From assembly GCA_051453625.1 (NCBI GenBank), contig JBOZIK010000001.1:298582689-298646688 (forward strand): a stretch of 64,000 bases of DNA, written 5' to 3'. This document shows positions 26,330 through 37,016 of this stretch, piece after piece. The notes under the pieces are model-generated. The model was not told the origin of the DNA. It did not search any database and worked only from the letters and a program-made list of their open reading frames with translations. The stretch is from Welwitschia mirabilis. Taxonomy: Eukaryota > Gnetophyta > Gnetopsida > Welwitschiales. The translations under genes and the position numbers were made by a program. Positions within the stretch are counted from its first letter, which is position 1. Every line of letters begins with the position of its first letter.

Positions 26330-27460
26330 AGGAGGAGGATCCATGTAATAAAACATGGTTTTGAATTTTTTTTAGGAAAAAACTATCTAAGGGCTGAGTG
26401 ATCAGTGTAAATTACTATCTTAGATTCTAATAGGTATTGCCTAAGTTTTTTAAAGATGAAGACAATAACTTTAAGCGCCTTATCTATGATGTTATAATTT
26501 ATTTGAGTGTCATTTAAGGTTCTAATATCATTGTAAATATAGTTTTTTTTTTAATTGACTCTTTATCTTAAAATGAATCCTACTGCAAAGTCATGTACAT
26601 AACAGATATGTTTAAAAGGTAAGTTCCAACTAGGTGGGTAGATAATGGATGTAGAAGTTATTTTTTCTTTTAGTTACTTAAATTTCTTTTAACTCTTTAG
26701 AGTTTAGGCAAAGAAGGTGTAGTTGCTTAAAATATAACATAAAGACTTACAAATTTTAGTAAAATCCTTGATGAATTACCTATGATATCTTTCATATCCT
26801 AAGAATAATCTAATGTAATTTTGTTTTGGTGGGGTTGGAAAGTGTGTAATCAACTAGATATCTATAAGATATACCTAAATTTCTATCTTAAAAATGTTAT
26901 GTCTTAAAACTACACCTTGGTTTTCATAGAATAGCAGCTTTACTAGTTAAGTATAAGATATATATATATATATATATATTAAGAACACATTTTAAGTTGT
27001 CTAAATAGTGTCTAAGTGAGGCTCCATTAATTAAGAAGTCATCCATAAAAAGTTTGACACCTAAATCTAATAATTTAAAGAACATTTCAGTCATACAACA
27101 TTGAAAATTGGCAAATGCATTGCATAAGCCAAAGTGAATTTGTTTGTAGGCAAGTATTCGATAGGGGAAAGTGAAAATGATCTTGTCTTAAAATTTCAAA
27201 GAAATTTTAGTTTAGTTATAACCTAACTAACCATTTGAGAAATAGTAAAAAGTATGTCCTCTGAGTTATTCTAAAACTTAATCTAGTAAAAGCATAGAAT
27301 AATGATCTTTTATAGATATGGAATTTAATTTTCCATAATTAATACATATCCTCCATGTCATAGAAGATTTGGTAAGGATAATTTTATTATGCTTATTAGG
27401 AACAATGGTAATTCCTTATTTCTTCACTACGTATGATTTGGATTTACCCACTTGCTATCT
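26330..27460 (-). pseudogene. Gypsy reverse transcriptase-RNase H remnant
   Basis: On the reverse strand RT opens with PKKSGITVVPNKHNKIILTK and SSMTWRICINYGKLN, then IHFGLCNAFANFQCCMTEMF and an intact FMDDF at 27,035-27,049 (the catalytic Y/F-x-D-D box). A hinge with PPSWNLPFKHICYVHDFAVG follows. RNase H contains NYNIIDKALKVIVFIFKKLR and YTDHSALR near 26,391, then WILLLQEFDLKDKKG. These are clear Ty3/gypsy matches of Athila/Tat type. Stops and a (TA)11 insertion near 26,958 break the frame. Confidence 0.9.
26958..26979. repeat. (AT)11 microsatellite inside gypsy RT
   Basis: About 11 AT units between the FMDDF box and the RT connection region, breaking the reading frame. Confidence 0.9.
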
Positions 27461-27829
27461 AAAATATGATAGACAATTCCATTATCACGAAATTTAACAT
27501 TTTCATCTAAATAGATATGTTGCATGTAAATACTAGAATCAATACCTTTAATGTTAAAAAGGGTCCATCTTATTGCTTATTTGTTCTTTCTTAAGACTTT
27601 AAGTAATTGACCTTCTTTAGATGTGGTCAAGGAAGAGTTTATGAGTACCCAAAAGACGGATTTATACCCTAAGAAAGTATATTTTAGATCATTAGATGAG
27701 TGTTTGCATTTTAAATTGATTTCATTTTAGGCTATGAGGCATGTTTATTAAGAGCATTCTATTTTATCATTTATCGGGAAGTAAGAAGTGGATTTGTTAT
27801 GCTCAATAATACTTTCTATCATATCTATG

Positions 27830-28240
27830 TACCCTACCCCTTTATCATTTTATGAAAACTTCATAACATTAAAGATATTTAACTCTATGGTCATGTTGTC
27901 AAATGAAATTTTCATTACTCTATTGCTACAATTAATTAAGGCATTAAAGTTTACTAAGAATGGTATTCCTAATATGCTAGGAATTATTTGATTTGATGAT
28001 TTCTTCATGTCTATGACCATAAAATCTACTATGAAATAACAACTATCCACTTTAACTATAACATCCTCAATGACTCATAATAGTATTTTAATTAAAGTTA
28101 AATATTTATATTTTTGAGTCCTTTCAAGCATAATGTTTTATAGGTTTTATAAGCAAGTAAGTATAAACTAGCTCCTAAGTCTAAGAAGGATTGGTTAAGA
28201 GCTTTGTTACTATGTTAATGGTAATTGTGGGGAATCCAAA
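27830..28240 (-). pseudogene. Gypsy aspartic protease remnant, copy 1
   Basis: The reverse frame 27,850-28,050 is open and reads MDSCYFIVDFMVIDMKK, then ILGIPFL and LINCSNRVMKISFDNMTIEL, the C-terminal half of an Athila/Tat-type retropepsin (ILGRPFL motif with R changed to I). Upstream near 28,180 the SLDLGAS-like active-site region is still recognisable (ttagacttaggagc on the reverse strand). It cuts the polyprotein in live elements. The overlapping forward frame at 27,788-27,991 is its shadow. Confidence 0.82.
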
Positions 28241-28814
28241 GTCTTTGTACTTTAGTAGGAATTGCTTTTGAAGAATTGCGTTCATTTATTAAGCTAAAAG
28301 GATTTAGATTTAATGTTCATTTTTTTAAATAGTACACAAGTCCTTTTTGAATATTGAATAGAAGGAAATCTATTTGATGGCTTCTATAAGAGGAATATTT
28401 ATCTTAATTTCTTTGAAAGTTTTTAATGCCTCTAATTACTTTTTCATTCTATTTCCTTTCCTCAATTGTTGGGGAAAAGGTAAAGGTTCTTTATAAACAG
28501 GAAATGGGTTTTCACTTTTAACATTTTCCTTATTTTCTATGGGTTTAGTTTATCTTTAGGCTTATTCTATGTGGGTGAAATTCATAGCTCTTCTCCACTC
28601 ATAAGGTGTGTAGACTTCATATCTTCTAGGTATTCTATTGATTCTATAAATATAGCTTATTTTGTATTTGGTTAAGTACTCATGGAAAGTTTTCTTGATT
28701 CTCTTTGGTTTATTAATAGAATAATTTAGTTGGTAATTTACTGAAGTTAGTTTATGGTTTGTTCATGCCTTTGATTTGTTTACATTTGTGTATCTATGAA
28801 TGTTTTTAAGGTAT
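28240..28814 (-). pseudogene. Gypsy gag-PR linker remnant, copy 1
   Basis: This segment matches 35,870-36,490 and 37,210-37,850 nearly base for base, up to gaatgtttttaaggtattctc. It is the region between gag and protease. At 28,814 it stops and the ankyrin/LINE segment begins, so the rest of gag is missing here. Confidence 0.75.
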
Positions 28815-29935
28815 TCTCTATGCACAAGGTAGCTAAAGCAAGTTATGCTAGTATAATAAATACTCTTTTTAAGTATGACAAAAGCATGAAGAGGACAATT
28901 AATAAAAATTGTAAAGCTCTAGTACTTTTAACATTTATACATAGAAATTTTGATACGATCCAACTATTTTTAGGTGATAAAGATTTTGTTAAATTAAGAG
29001 GAAAAAAGAAACAATGATTATAAAATCTCTTCATTTAGCCATTCTACAAGGATATATAGGAAAGAAATCTTTAACATTACACATAAAAAACCAAATTTAT
29101 AAAAATCATTGACTTTATTTATAGTGTATAGAATTTGTGAAGCCTATTATAGAAGGTTCAATAGAAGAAATATAAACTATAGATATTTATGACTTATTTG
29201 GATAGATTCCTTTGCATTTAGCAGTGAAGGGGTGAAATCCAAATGTGGTTGAGTACATTTCAAAGAATAATACTATACATTTGGCTATCCTTAAAAAGGT
29301 AATTTAGATGATACAAAAAATTATAAAGGAAAAATTGAATTCCATTAATATGAAAGGCAAGAAAGTTAAAACTATTATTGACTTAAATAAAAATAATAAT
29401 CTTCCTTTTCATTGAGGATCACTTTATTTTGTAAATGAATAGCTTAACATTCTAATCTCATTCTTATCATCTAACCTTTAAAAACATGTTATAAATCTCA
29501 TTCATTCATTCATTCATATTGAATGGTTGTATGTCATGAAGATGTTGAAATCAATAATGTGTTTCTTTGTAACATGTAATGTAAACATCATGAATAAGAA
29601 ATGATTTACAAGATGAACCATGATTATACGAGAAATGCAGGTGATTTCAAAGTAGAGGAAGTAAAAGAGCATGATATTTTAAATAAATAAGATAAATACA
29701 AAAAACATTATCATTAAATGTTTATAAGAGAAATAGATTATTTTTAAGTAGAGGACATAAAAGAGCATGATTTTCTCAATACACAAGAGGGAAAAAATCT
29801 TTATGATTGGNNNNNNNNNNTGTAGTAATAGAATTACTATTTATAACATTTTCACTTACAAGATCAAAACATAATATTAAGTAGGATTTAACTTCTTAAC
29901 ATACATGGTAGTAAGTAACTATTATGTTATCCATC
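28815..29935 (+). pseudogene. Ankyrin-repeat gene remnant, copy B
   Basis: Same remnant as 18,806-20,060. SLHLAILQGYIGKKSLTLHI and LHLAVKG are visible. The stretch between the second and third repeat is partly deleted near 29,268, and a further deletion near 29,385 removes the KMHDLF part. The opening 28,796-29,017 frame is open for 73 codons, but its first residues come from the adjacent gypsy sequence, so the ATG is not the gene's own start. N bases at 29,811-29,820 fall in the PGG-like part. Confidence 0.5.
29811..29820. other. 10-N ambiguous stretch
   Basis: Ten N within copy B of the 4-kb segment; copy A reads through here with ataattgaaatgaa-type sequence, so it probably represents a small unresolved patch. 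Confidence 0.98.
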
Positions 29936-30859
29936 CATGAAAGTTATTCTACTTCATAATATAAATAGTATGTTCTTGGATTTGTGGTTCATGCAACATC
30001 ATTGTTATTATTAATAATCATGGCTAATCCCCTAGGAATGGGGTAAAAAGTGATAATAAACTTACATGTATATTTAACATAACTCATCAATTATTCTTAA
30101 GTATCCATAAAATCCTCCCCATCCTTTAGTAGAAGACCACATCTCTTACTAGTAACCCATTGGATAATAGTCTTTTTTTTTTTTAATTCTTCTAGAAGTC
30201 TAGCTTTATCTTCTATTGAACATCTTGACTACACTTAGGTTTTTTGTTGAAGTAACTAAGAAAAAGTAGTAAAAGATTTATCATCTAAATTCTAATAGCT
30301 TATTCATTTATATTCTTCTCATCCAACTTCACTAATTCAAATAGATAACCTTTTGATAGGCCTTTCAACTATTATGATGTTGTCCATTTAGTTATTAATA
30401 TTTTTGGAGGTGATTTAGATAAAGGCCCTTACATAAATATTTTATCATGGGATGTCTAAAGAATTATTTTCATTCTTTAGTATAAATGCATTAGAGATTT
30501 AATCTTTAAAATTAATACTATTTTTGTTTTTGTTTTTCTTTAAGAAGTTAAAATATATTCTTTAGTATATACTTTTCATTACATTGGTTTATGATGGTAA
30601 TCCTAGTCACATTTCCAAATGAAATACTTAGTATATTTCTCATCTAAGATAAAAATATGCCTTCAATCGTTTTTATAGGTTTTATTTTTCTATTCATTAT
30701 TTTTGAAAAGATGATTCATTTATTACCACTCATCATCATGCAATTTTATCAAACCATTTTCATATTAAAATTATAGTTAGAATCAATAATTATTATACCA
30801 AAAACACATGTCAACTATTATTATTATTTCATTACATATTATATTTTATTTAATCTTTA

Positions 30860-32430
30860 AAACTTTAGGCTAGATTCAATGGTGGCACTAGGCTACATGT
30901 TATGTGTGAAATTTTGGTAGACATTATGACATTTAGGTTGACTCAAATGTACGATAGAAACATAATAAAATGTAATATTTTGTTTAGCGATTCCCTAAAA
31001 TATTGCTTCATGATTCTTTAAATTTATGACTTCATATTGATTTAGCCACTATTAACTTATATTTTTACTAGTGGAATTTTCATGAAGTAGAAAATGTATT
31101 AATAAAAATAAATGTTGCTTCATCAAAAGTTTAAGATGAAAATTATAGGATCTAAATGAACATTTAAATAATTCCTTTATTATGCATTTGTTAGGTTAAT
31201 TTACTTTAATCATGATATTATTACTGATTGAAATACTTTACTCTCTTATCCAAGGAATTATTTTGATACTTTATTTCATGCTATTCCCATAAAACATATC
31301 TATTTTAAGGGAGGATACTATGGCGTAATCCATTTTGAATACTCTAACTAGGTTTTAATCCTAGTTTGATTTCTTTAAGTATGTTTTAAATATTATAAGC
31401 TAATATTTATTTAGTAGAATTAGAATAATTCTTCTCCATAATAAGTAATGAAAAGGTTTGAAACATGATGGATTTCCTATTGAATCTTTTAAGACTCGTT
31501 GAAATCTTATTGGTAGTAATCTTTTTTAATCTATTTAAGAGGATATTCATATTGGATCTCTAGGACCATAATTGAACTAAATGCTATTTAGATTTCTTTT
31601 TAAATTATGTAATCACACTCACATTTCAATTTAATAACCACTTATATTCCTTAATATGATCTATAAAATTTGGAAAAAAATGTTTAGCTTTTTATTTGAG
31701 TAAATTTTTCTAGATATTATGTCTTCTTAATAAATAGGTTTTTTTTAAGAATTAAATATATTTTACCTAATGTTATAGTATCTTGGGAAGATCTTCAAAG
31801 AACTAAGGATTGAGATATTATTTTTGTTAAACTTAACTGTGCTAAGGTTGAAGATAAAATGGGAAAGGATTTCATTCTTCATATTATGTCTAATATTAAT
31901 TTTGATATTAAATTCTTGCACATAGAAAGATATTTATTTGTATATGCTAATTCTAGGTTTACTGCTAGTTTTGAAGTTACTTCTCCTTTTTCTATTTATT
32001 AGTTTATAAGATAGGACTATCCTATATATCCTTATTTAGTAATCATCTCTACAAATTTTCTTTCTCATGAGATTTAATATGATACTCATGAAATGCTATT
32101 ACAGGGATGATCTCCTCAAATTCTAGCCATCAACTCCTCAATAAGCATTTTAAAAATGATGCTTTTTTCCCATATTAATAACATAGATAAAAGCTTTCTC
32201 ATCTTTTATTTTGAGTATATTAGTATTGTATTCTTTCTCATTCTATTATGAAATAAGCTAGGTCTTTACTTTAGAGTTTTATGTGTAATTATAAATAATT
32301 AATAAATAAAGAGTGGATTATCATAAATGGTTATGATGCTATTAAGATTTTGAAAATTGCTTTTCATTTTTAAGCTCCTTCTTTATCTCTTTAAAATTAG
32401 GTGCTTCTTTATGTCCATAAGTGATGGTTC
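30860..32430 (+). mobile_element. L1-type LINE, reverse transcriptase remnant, copy B
   Basis: Same element as in copy A. The RT block near 31,850 reads KVEDKMGKDFILHIM, and the catalytic motif near 32,140 has decayed to FKND. Further stops and small indels distinguish it from copy A. Non-functional. Confidence 0.76.
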
Positions 32431-32706
32431 TTATGTGATAAGATAATTATAGAAAATGTCATAAAATAATATAAAATAATTCTACAAAAATGTAGAAACT
32501 ACACTATTTTTAACCTAAAATAAGCTCATACCATTAAATAAAAATAATTAAAGGCTTACTAAAGCACTATTTAAAATTCAACCATTTAGTTCAAAATGCA
32601 TCATCACAATAGTCTCATGATGGAGTTACTTAAACTAGATAGGTTGGTTTGTTACTACTTAGTTACTATGTACATATGTTATAATAGGGAAAATGAAGAA
32701 AGTATT

Positions 32707-33400
32707 AAAACATGAAAGAAATTAGATGAGATGTTGGATAATACTTATTTCTAAGTATTATTAATTACCTTGGTTTATGTTTAACTACATAAATGGGAGC
32801 AAATAAAAATAATATTACTTTTTTAAGTAATATAATATGCACAAAATGATACTCAAAATTTATTTTTCAGCTTTATATTAAAATACTAATTATTACATAA
32901 AGATGCACTAAGGCTTGTGTTTTCCTTTGTATCTAACATCTTCCAGTATAGGAAATGATCTTGTACCCTTTGCAGGATAGCCAGGGCTTTCTTTCTTAAC
33001 CTTCTTACTTAGTCTATTCCTAAAATGTTCTACCAAAATGATCCCCATCATTAGTGGTGATCCATCTCTTAGAACCTTGTTTATTTTTCTACTTACATTA
33101 TTTTCTTCTTAGGAATAGGCATATACTTAAGGTTGTGATTGCTTTCTCATCATCTCAATCTTCTCTTACATATTTATGTCAAATGGTATTTTGTATCTAA
33201 AACACAATAATAAAAGATATAAATACAAATCTACTAACATTCTAGCTAACCACCCTATTAATTAGTAAGTATATTGATAAATAAAAACATATATTATTAT
33301 TTAAAATGCATAATTAAGTTAACTAAAAAAATTTATTAATAAGCAAGATTTACATCAAAATTTATCACCACAAGTTCCTTCAAGCTTAAGGTTTTATTAA
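32707..33400. other. No recognised feature
   Basis: AT-rich sequence following the LINE copy B. I saw no coding motif or repeat partner. It may still belong to the duplicated segment, whose other copy is cut by the gap. Confidence 0.5.
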
Positions 33401-35149
33401 CCCTTAATAAATAAATATATACAAAATAGAAAAATAGAGAAAATCATCATTTTCCTTTTCTTCTTTTGAAAACAAAAGGATGCTTCTCAGTGGATTATAA
33501 TTCCTTCATTTTTATGGCCAATTGGGAAGACCTTTATTTCCCTTCTTTTCTAAGGTAGATGATTTTTTTTATTCTTTTTAAAAAGTACAATATTTCAAAT
33601 TTATGTTCTTTATTTCTATTTTCTCTAGAGTATCACCTTTCTACCCTTACCTCTGCCTTGTTGAGGAGCTTTTAGCTATTTTGGTTCTCTTATTTTTCTT
33701 TTGGGAATCAAAGGGATATTTGTTCATGGACTTTGGGGCATACATTCGAGTTCTAGGGTTGCTTCAACTTGTAGTTCTAGTCTTGAAGGTTGCATGAAGG
33801 GAACTATATACATTTCATAAGAATCTTTAATTTCTAATTTAAAAAAAAATATTGGCAAAAGTACCTCTCAACATAGTCATGTTCTATATAATTTAATCTA
33901 TAAAAGAACATAAATGTTAAAAATCCTAAGAGGAAAGAATTTTAATTATATTCATACTCTTCTACTATTCTATAAAATTTTATTGCAATGTTATTCAAAA
34001 AATTCTTGATTTGTCTCATAAGAGCTTTAGCTTTTTTTGGGATAATCTTAATCCTTAATGATTTAATATCTATTTTATAATTATAAAAAATTTAGCTCAC
34101 ATTTGACCATCCCTTAGAAATTTTTTAAAATATACTTTTCAAATGTTTTTTAAATCTATCAATGAGTTCATATAACTTCTAAGGGTAGTAGACAAGGCTG
34201 CATAACACAACCAATTCTTCATGCTAGAGTTCAATTTGTTTACTCATCTTTACTTTCATAAGACAAAGTTCATAGAGTAATCCTATATTTTCTTTTTCCT
34301 AATTCTAAATAATAAGTTGAATATACTTAAGGCTTATTACTTTAATGTCTTTATTTGACTCTACATGAGATTCTTTTAGAGCATCAATAATACTTAACTT
34401 TATTTTGTTCTTTATCTCACTACTCAAAGTTAAAGAAATTAAGAGAGTGCCCTAGATCAAACTTACTATTTTTTTTTAATTTGCTCCTTTTTTCAGGTTA
34501 TTTATTTTATTGAGGAATTTTATGAAGGATTATTAGAAGAGATTGCTTCTTCCATTCAATTCTTAAGATCCTTATTCTCTTTCATTATTTGATCTATGGC
34601 TCTCTTATTTACTTCTAAAAGGAACTAATGGTATCCTAAATAAGTTTAGGCCTCAAGCCATTTGTTTCTATATTATTAGGCCTCTGCATGAATATTTATG
34701 AATTTTACATTTATCACCTATAACTCTACATAGATTTTATCTAAATATTCCTTGCTTAGAGATAGAGGCCCTTCCTTATGCATAAATGTAAACTAATGCT
34801 CTATGTATTTAGCATCATACTTCTTACTTAAAGTTAAATTCTATAATAAGAATACTAACATATCTGATCTTTTTCTTGGAAGATCTAATTCTTCCTTATC
34901 CTTGGTAGTTTTCTCTAGCTTAGCACTGCATTTGTAAGCTCTTTGTAAGTTTTGGTTTACATCATTAAAGGATATAAAGAGCTAAATATTCTTTTCCCTT
35001 ATTGGTAATTGTATGATGTAGCTTTTTTTTCTTTAATCTAACCTTTGTCTCAAAAATCCATTTTAAATTTCCAAATTAATAGCTTAATTTTATAATGCTA
35101 AAACTATCTCCTTTCTATCTAAATAAGTTTGAATTTCATCTTTGAATGA
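33400..35149 (-). pseudogene. Unrecognised eroded coding region, reverse strand
   Basis: Long reverse-strand stretches read as protein with few stops: LHHTITNKGKEYLALYI, then CYKCSAKLEKTTKDKEELDL followed by PRKRSDMLVFLL, then FTFMHKEGPLSLSKEYLDKI, FLLEVNKRAIDQIMKENKDL, and near 33,800 DYVERYFCQYFFFKLEIKDS, ending in a basic GRGKGRK. The middle is rich in K, E and L in a pattern suggesting coiled coil; CYKC is a possible half zinc site. I do not recognise the family. It starts beside a 37-bp minisatellite and a gypsy-type LTR end on the same strand, so it may be the ORF of a non-autonomous LTR element, or a captured gene. Confidence 0.45.
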
Positions 35150-35249
35150 NNNNNNNNNNNNNNNNNNNNNNNNNNNNNNNNNNNNNNNNNNNNNNNNNNN
35201 NNNNNNNNNNNNNNNNNNNNNNNNNNNNNNNNNNNNNNNNNNNNNNNNN
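35150..35249. other. Assembly gap (100 N)
   Basis: 100 N directly adjoining the 37-bp minisatellite, which probably caused the contig break. Confidence 0.99.
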
Positions 35250-35420
35250 TACAAGCATATGAGGACAAATGAAAGTTGGAAAATATTCCTTACACATGAA
35301 GAAAAACAAAAGTTGGTAAAGATTTCTTGCATATAAAGACAAACAAAAGTTGGCAGAGATTCCTTGCATATGAAGAAAAATGAAAGTTAGCAAAGATTCC
35401 TTGTATATGAAGACAAAATA
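35250..35420. repeat. 37-bp minisatellite, at least 4.3 units
   Basis: Units begin at 35,260, 35,297, 35,334, 35,371 and a partial at 35,408, each exactly 37 bases apart. The consensus is tgaagacaaacaaaagttgg followed by caaagattccttgcata. The ten bases before 35,260 look like the end of another unit, so the array runs into the gap and its true length is unknown. Confidence 0.95.
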
Positions 35421-35758
35421 TTATGAATGAGGACAGTTATATGGTGGATAATTTCATTACCTTGCCAGGCCACCAAAAAAATAATAAATAACAATTAATG
35501 TTACATAATTAACAATAATGAGACATTAGTAGTAATTAAATCATTTCATAACATGATAGTAATTTCGATAAAAATAATAACTCTACACATTAAGCATTTT
35601 TAAAATAATTTGATATTTTTTAAAATGATCAATGCATGAGGCAAGGCATAAAATAATATTCATGAAACTATTAGAAATAAAAGAAAACATTTGATATTTA
35701 GCGTGAATTATTAGCTTTAAAATATTTAATCTTAAGTCTTGAAATTTAGGATGTAACA
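35421..35758 (-). repeat. Candidate gypsy-type LTR end, reverse strand
   Basis: On the reverse strand the sequence starting at 35,758 reads TGTTACATCCTAAATTTC; the overlapping contig has TGTCACATCCTAAATTTC at 37,117. TGTCACATCC is a common start of plant gypsy LTRs. At this point the gypsy protease sequence to the right is interrupted, as expected for an insertion. The other LTR end was not found; 35,430-35,480 carries ggacagttatatggtgg and ccttgccaggcc blocks and could be within it. Confidence 0.45.
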
Positions 35759-35769
35759 TAATTAATGTT

Positions 35770-36916
35770 GAAGCTTTATATTTTTTAGTCCTTTTAATCA
35801 TAACTTCTTATAGGTCTTATGAAGTAAGTCTAAACTAGCTCCTAAGTCTAAGAAGGATTGGTTGAGAGTTTTGTTACCTATGGTAATGGTAATCGTAGGG
35901 CATCCAAAGTCTTTGTACTTCAGTAGGAATTGCTTTTTAAGAATTGCATTCATTTATTAAGCTAAAAGGATTTATATTTAATGTTCATTTATTTTTTTAT
36001 AATACACAAGTCCTTTTTAAATTTTGAATAGAATGGGATCTATTTGATAGCTTCTAGAATAGGAATGTTTATCTTAATGTGTTTGAAAGTTTTTAATGCC
36101 TCTAATTACTTTTTCATTCTGTTTCCTTTCCTAAATTATTGGGGAAAAGGTAAAGATTCTTTATAAATAGGAAATTGATTTTCACTTTTAACCTTTTCCT
36201 TCTTTTATATGTGGTTTAGTTTACCTTTAGGCTTATTTTATGTGGGTGAATTTCCTAGCTCTTCTCCACTTATAAGGTGTGTAGACTTCATCTCTTCTAG
36301 GTGTTTTATTGATTCTATAAATCTAACTTATTTTGTATTTGGTTGAGTACTCATGGAAAGTTTTCTTAATTCTCTTTGATTTATTAATAGAATAATTTAG
36401 TTGATGATTTGCTAGAGTTGGTTTATGATATATTCATGCCTTTGATTTGTTTATATTTGTGTCTCTATAAATGTTTTTAAGGTATTCTCCACCAAGTTAG
36501 ATAAAGTTATTTGATGATTTGAATATGAAGGTTAATAATTAGAAGATGAGGAAAATAAAGTCTTAGGCTGAAAATTTTATTATAAAATTTTATCTTATTT
36601 CCAAGAGAAATTAGGATTATTTCACCAACTAGGATTATAAGTGATTAAGTATGAATTGGTTTTGGAGATTTTCCATTATCCTACCACATTTACCTATTTA
36701 TTAACTTTGATTTGGAATAAAAGGATAGATGGTCATTTTTTAGTTTTGTAAGTGTCACTATAATATATTAAACACTTAAGTTTAATAACCATACATGAGG
36801 TTAAGGATCAGGCAATTAATGATTCTAACTTTTTTGCTAGTTCATTAATTTTCTTGTTCATCTCAAAGTTTTTTATGATCTTGAAAATACTAGTTAGCAT
36901 AACTAAATAATTTTAT
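35770..36916 (-). pseudogene. Gypsy PR start and gag end, copy 2 (contig end)
   Basis: From right to left on the reverse strand: gag C-terminal part (near 36,640, decayed form of the ITYNPSW box), gag-PR linker, then the protease active-site segment near 35,832 (LDLGAS region). The protease is cut at about 35,760 by the candidate LTR. 35,658-36,916 is repeated at 37,017-38,275, across the gap. Confidence 0.8.
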
Positions 36917-37016
36917 NNNNNNNNNNNNNNNNNNNNNNNNNNNNNNNNNNNNNNNNNNNNNNNNNNNNNNNNNNNNNNNNNNNNNNNNNNNNNNNNNNNN
37001 NNNNNNNNNNNNNNNN
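36917..37016. other. Assembly gap (100 N)
   Basis: 100 N. The contig after it starts with attcatgaaactattag, already present at 35,658, so the flanking contigs share about 1.26 kb. Confidence 0.99.

Larger units (their letters stand above)
24950..28814 (-). mobile_element. Ty3/gypsy element, Athila/Tat-like, pol and gag end, degenerate
   Basis: Read on the reverse strand the order is the end of gag, protease, RT, RNase H, integrase, which is the Ty3/gypsy order. Conserved pieces in each domain resemble the Athila/Tat branch of plant gypsy elements. Stops and frameshifts are scattered through every domain. The left part runs into a probable LTR region. The right end at 28,814 is broken by a junction with the 4-kb ankyrin/LINE segment; intact relatives of the missing sequence are seen at 36,470 and 37,830. 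Confidence 0.9.
28815..32706 (+). repeat. 4-kb segmental repeat, copy B
   Basis: Partner of 18,806-22,847. Its left edge joins the gypsy element abruptly at 28,814-28,818, sharing tctc with both parents. It carries a 10-N ambiguity at 29,811-29,820 and several deletions relative to A. It continues past 32,706 where copy A is lost to the gap, so the true right edge is unknown. Confidence 0.93.

Noticed and set aside
33603-33797. 64-codon forward frame with hydrophobic residues (MFFISIFSRV...)
   Set aside because: It is the complement of the reverse-strand coding-like region, which reads as the better protein; no motif.
35260-35420. CRISPR-like array
   Set aside because: 37-bp units are directly contiguous with no spacers, and the context is a plant genome.
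35583-35801. 72-codon reverse frame (MIKRTKKYKA...), also at 36,903-37,160
   Set aside because: It crosses the LTR/protease junction: the first codons are gypsy protease, the rest LTR. Not a gene.
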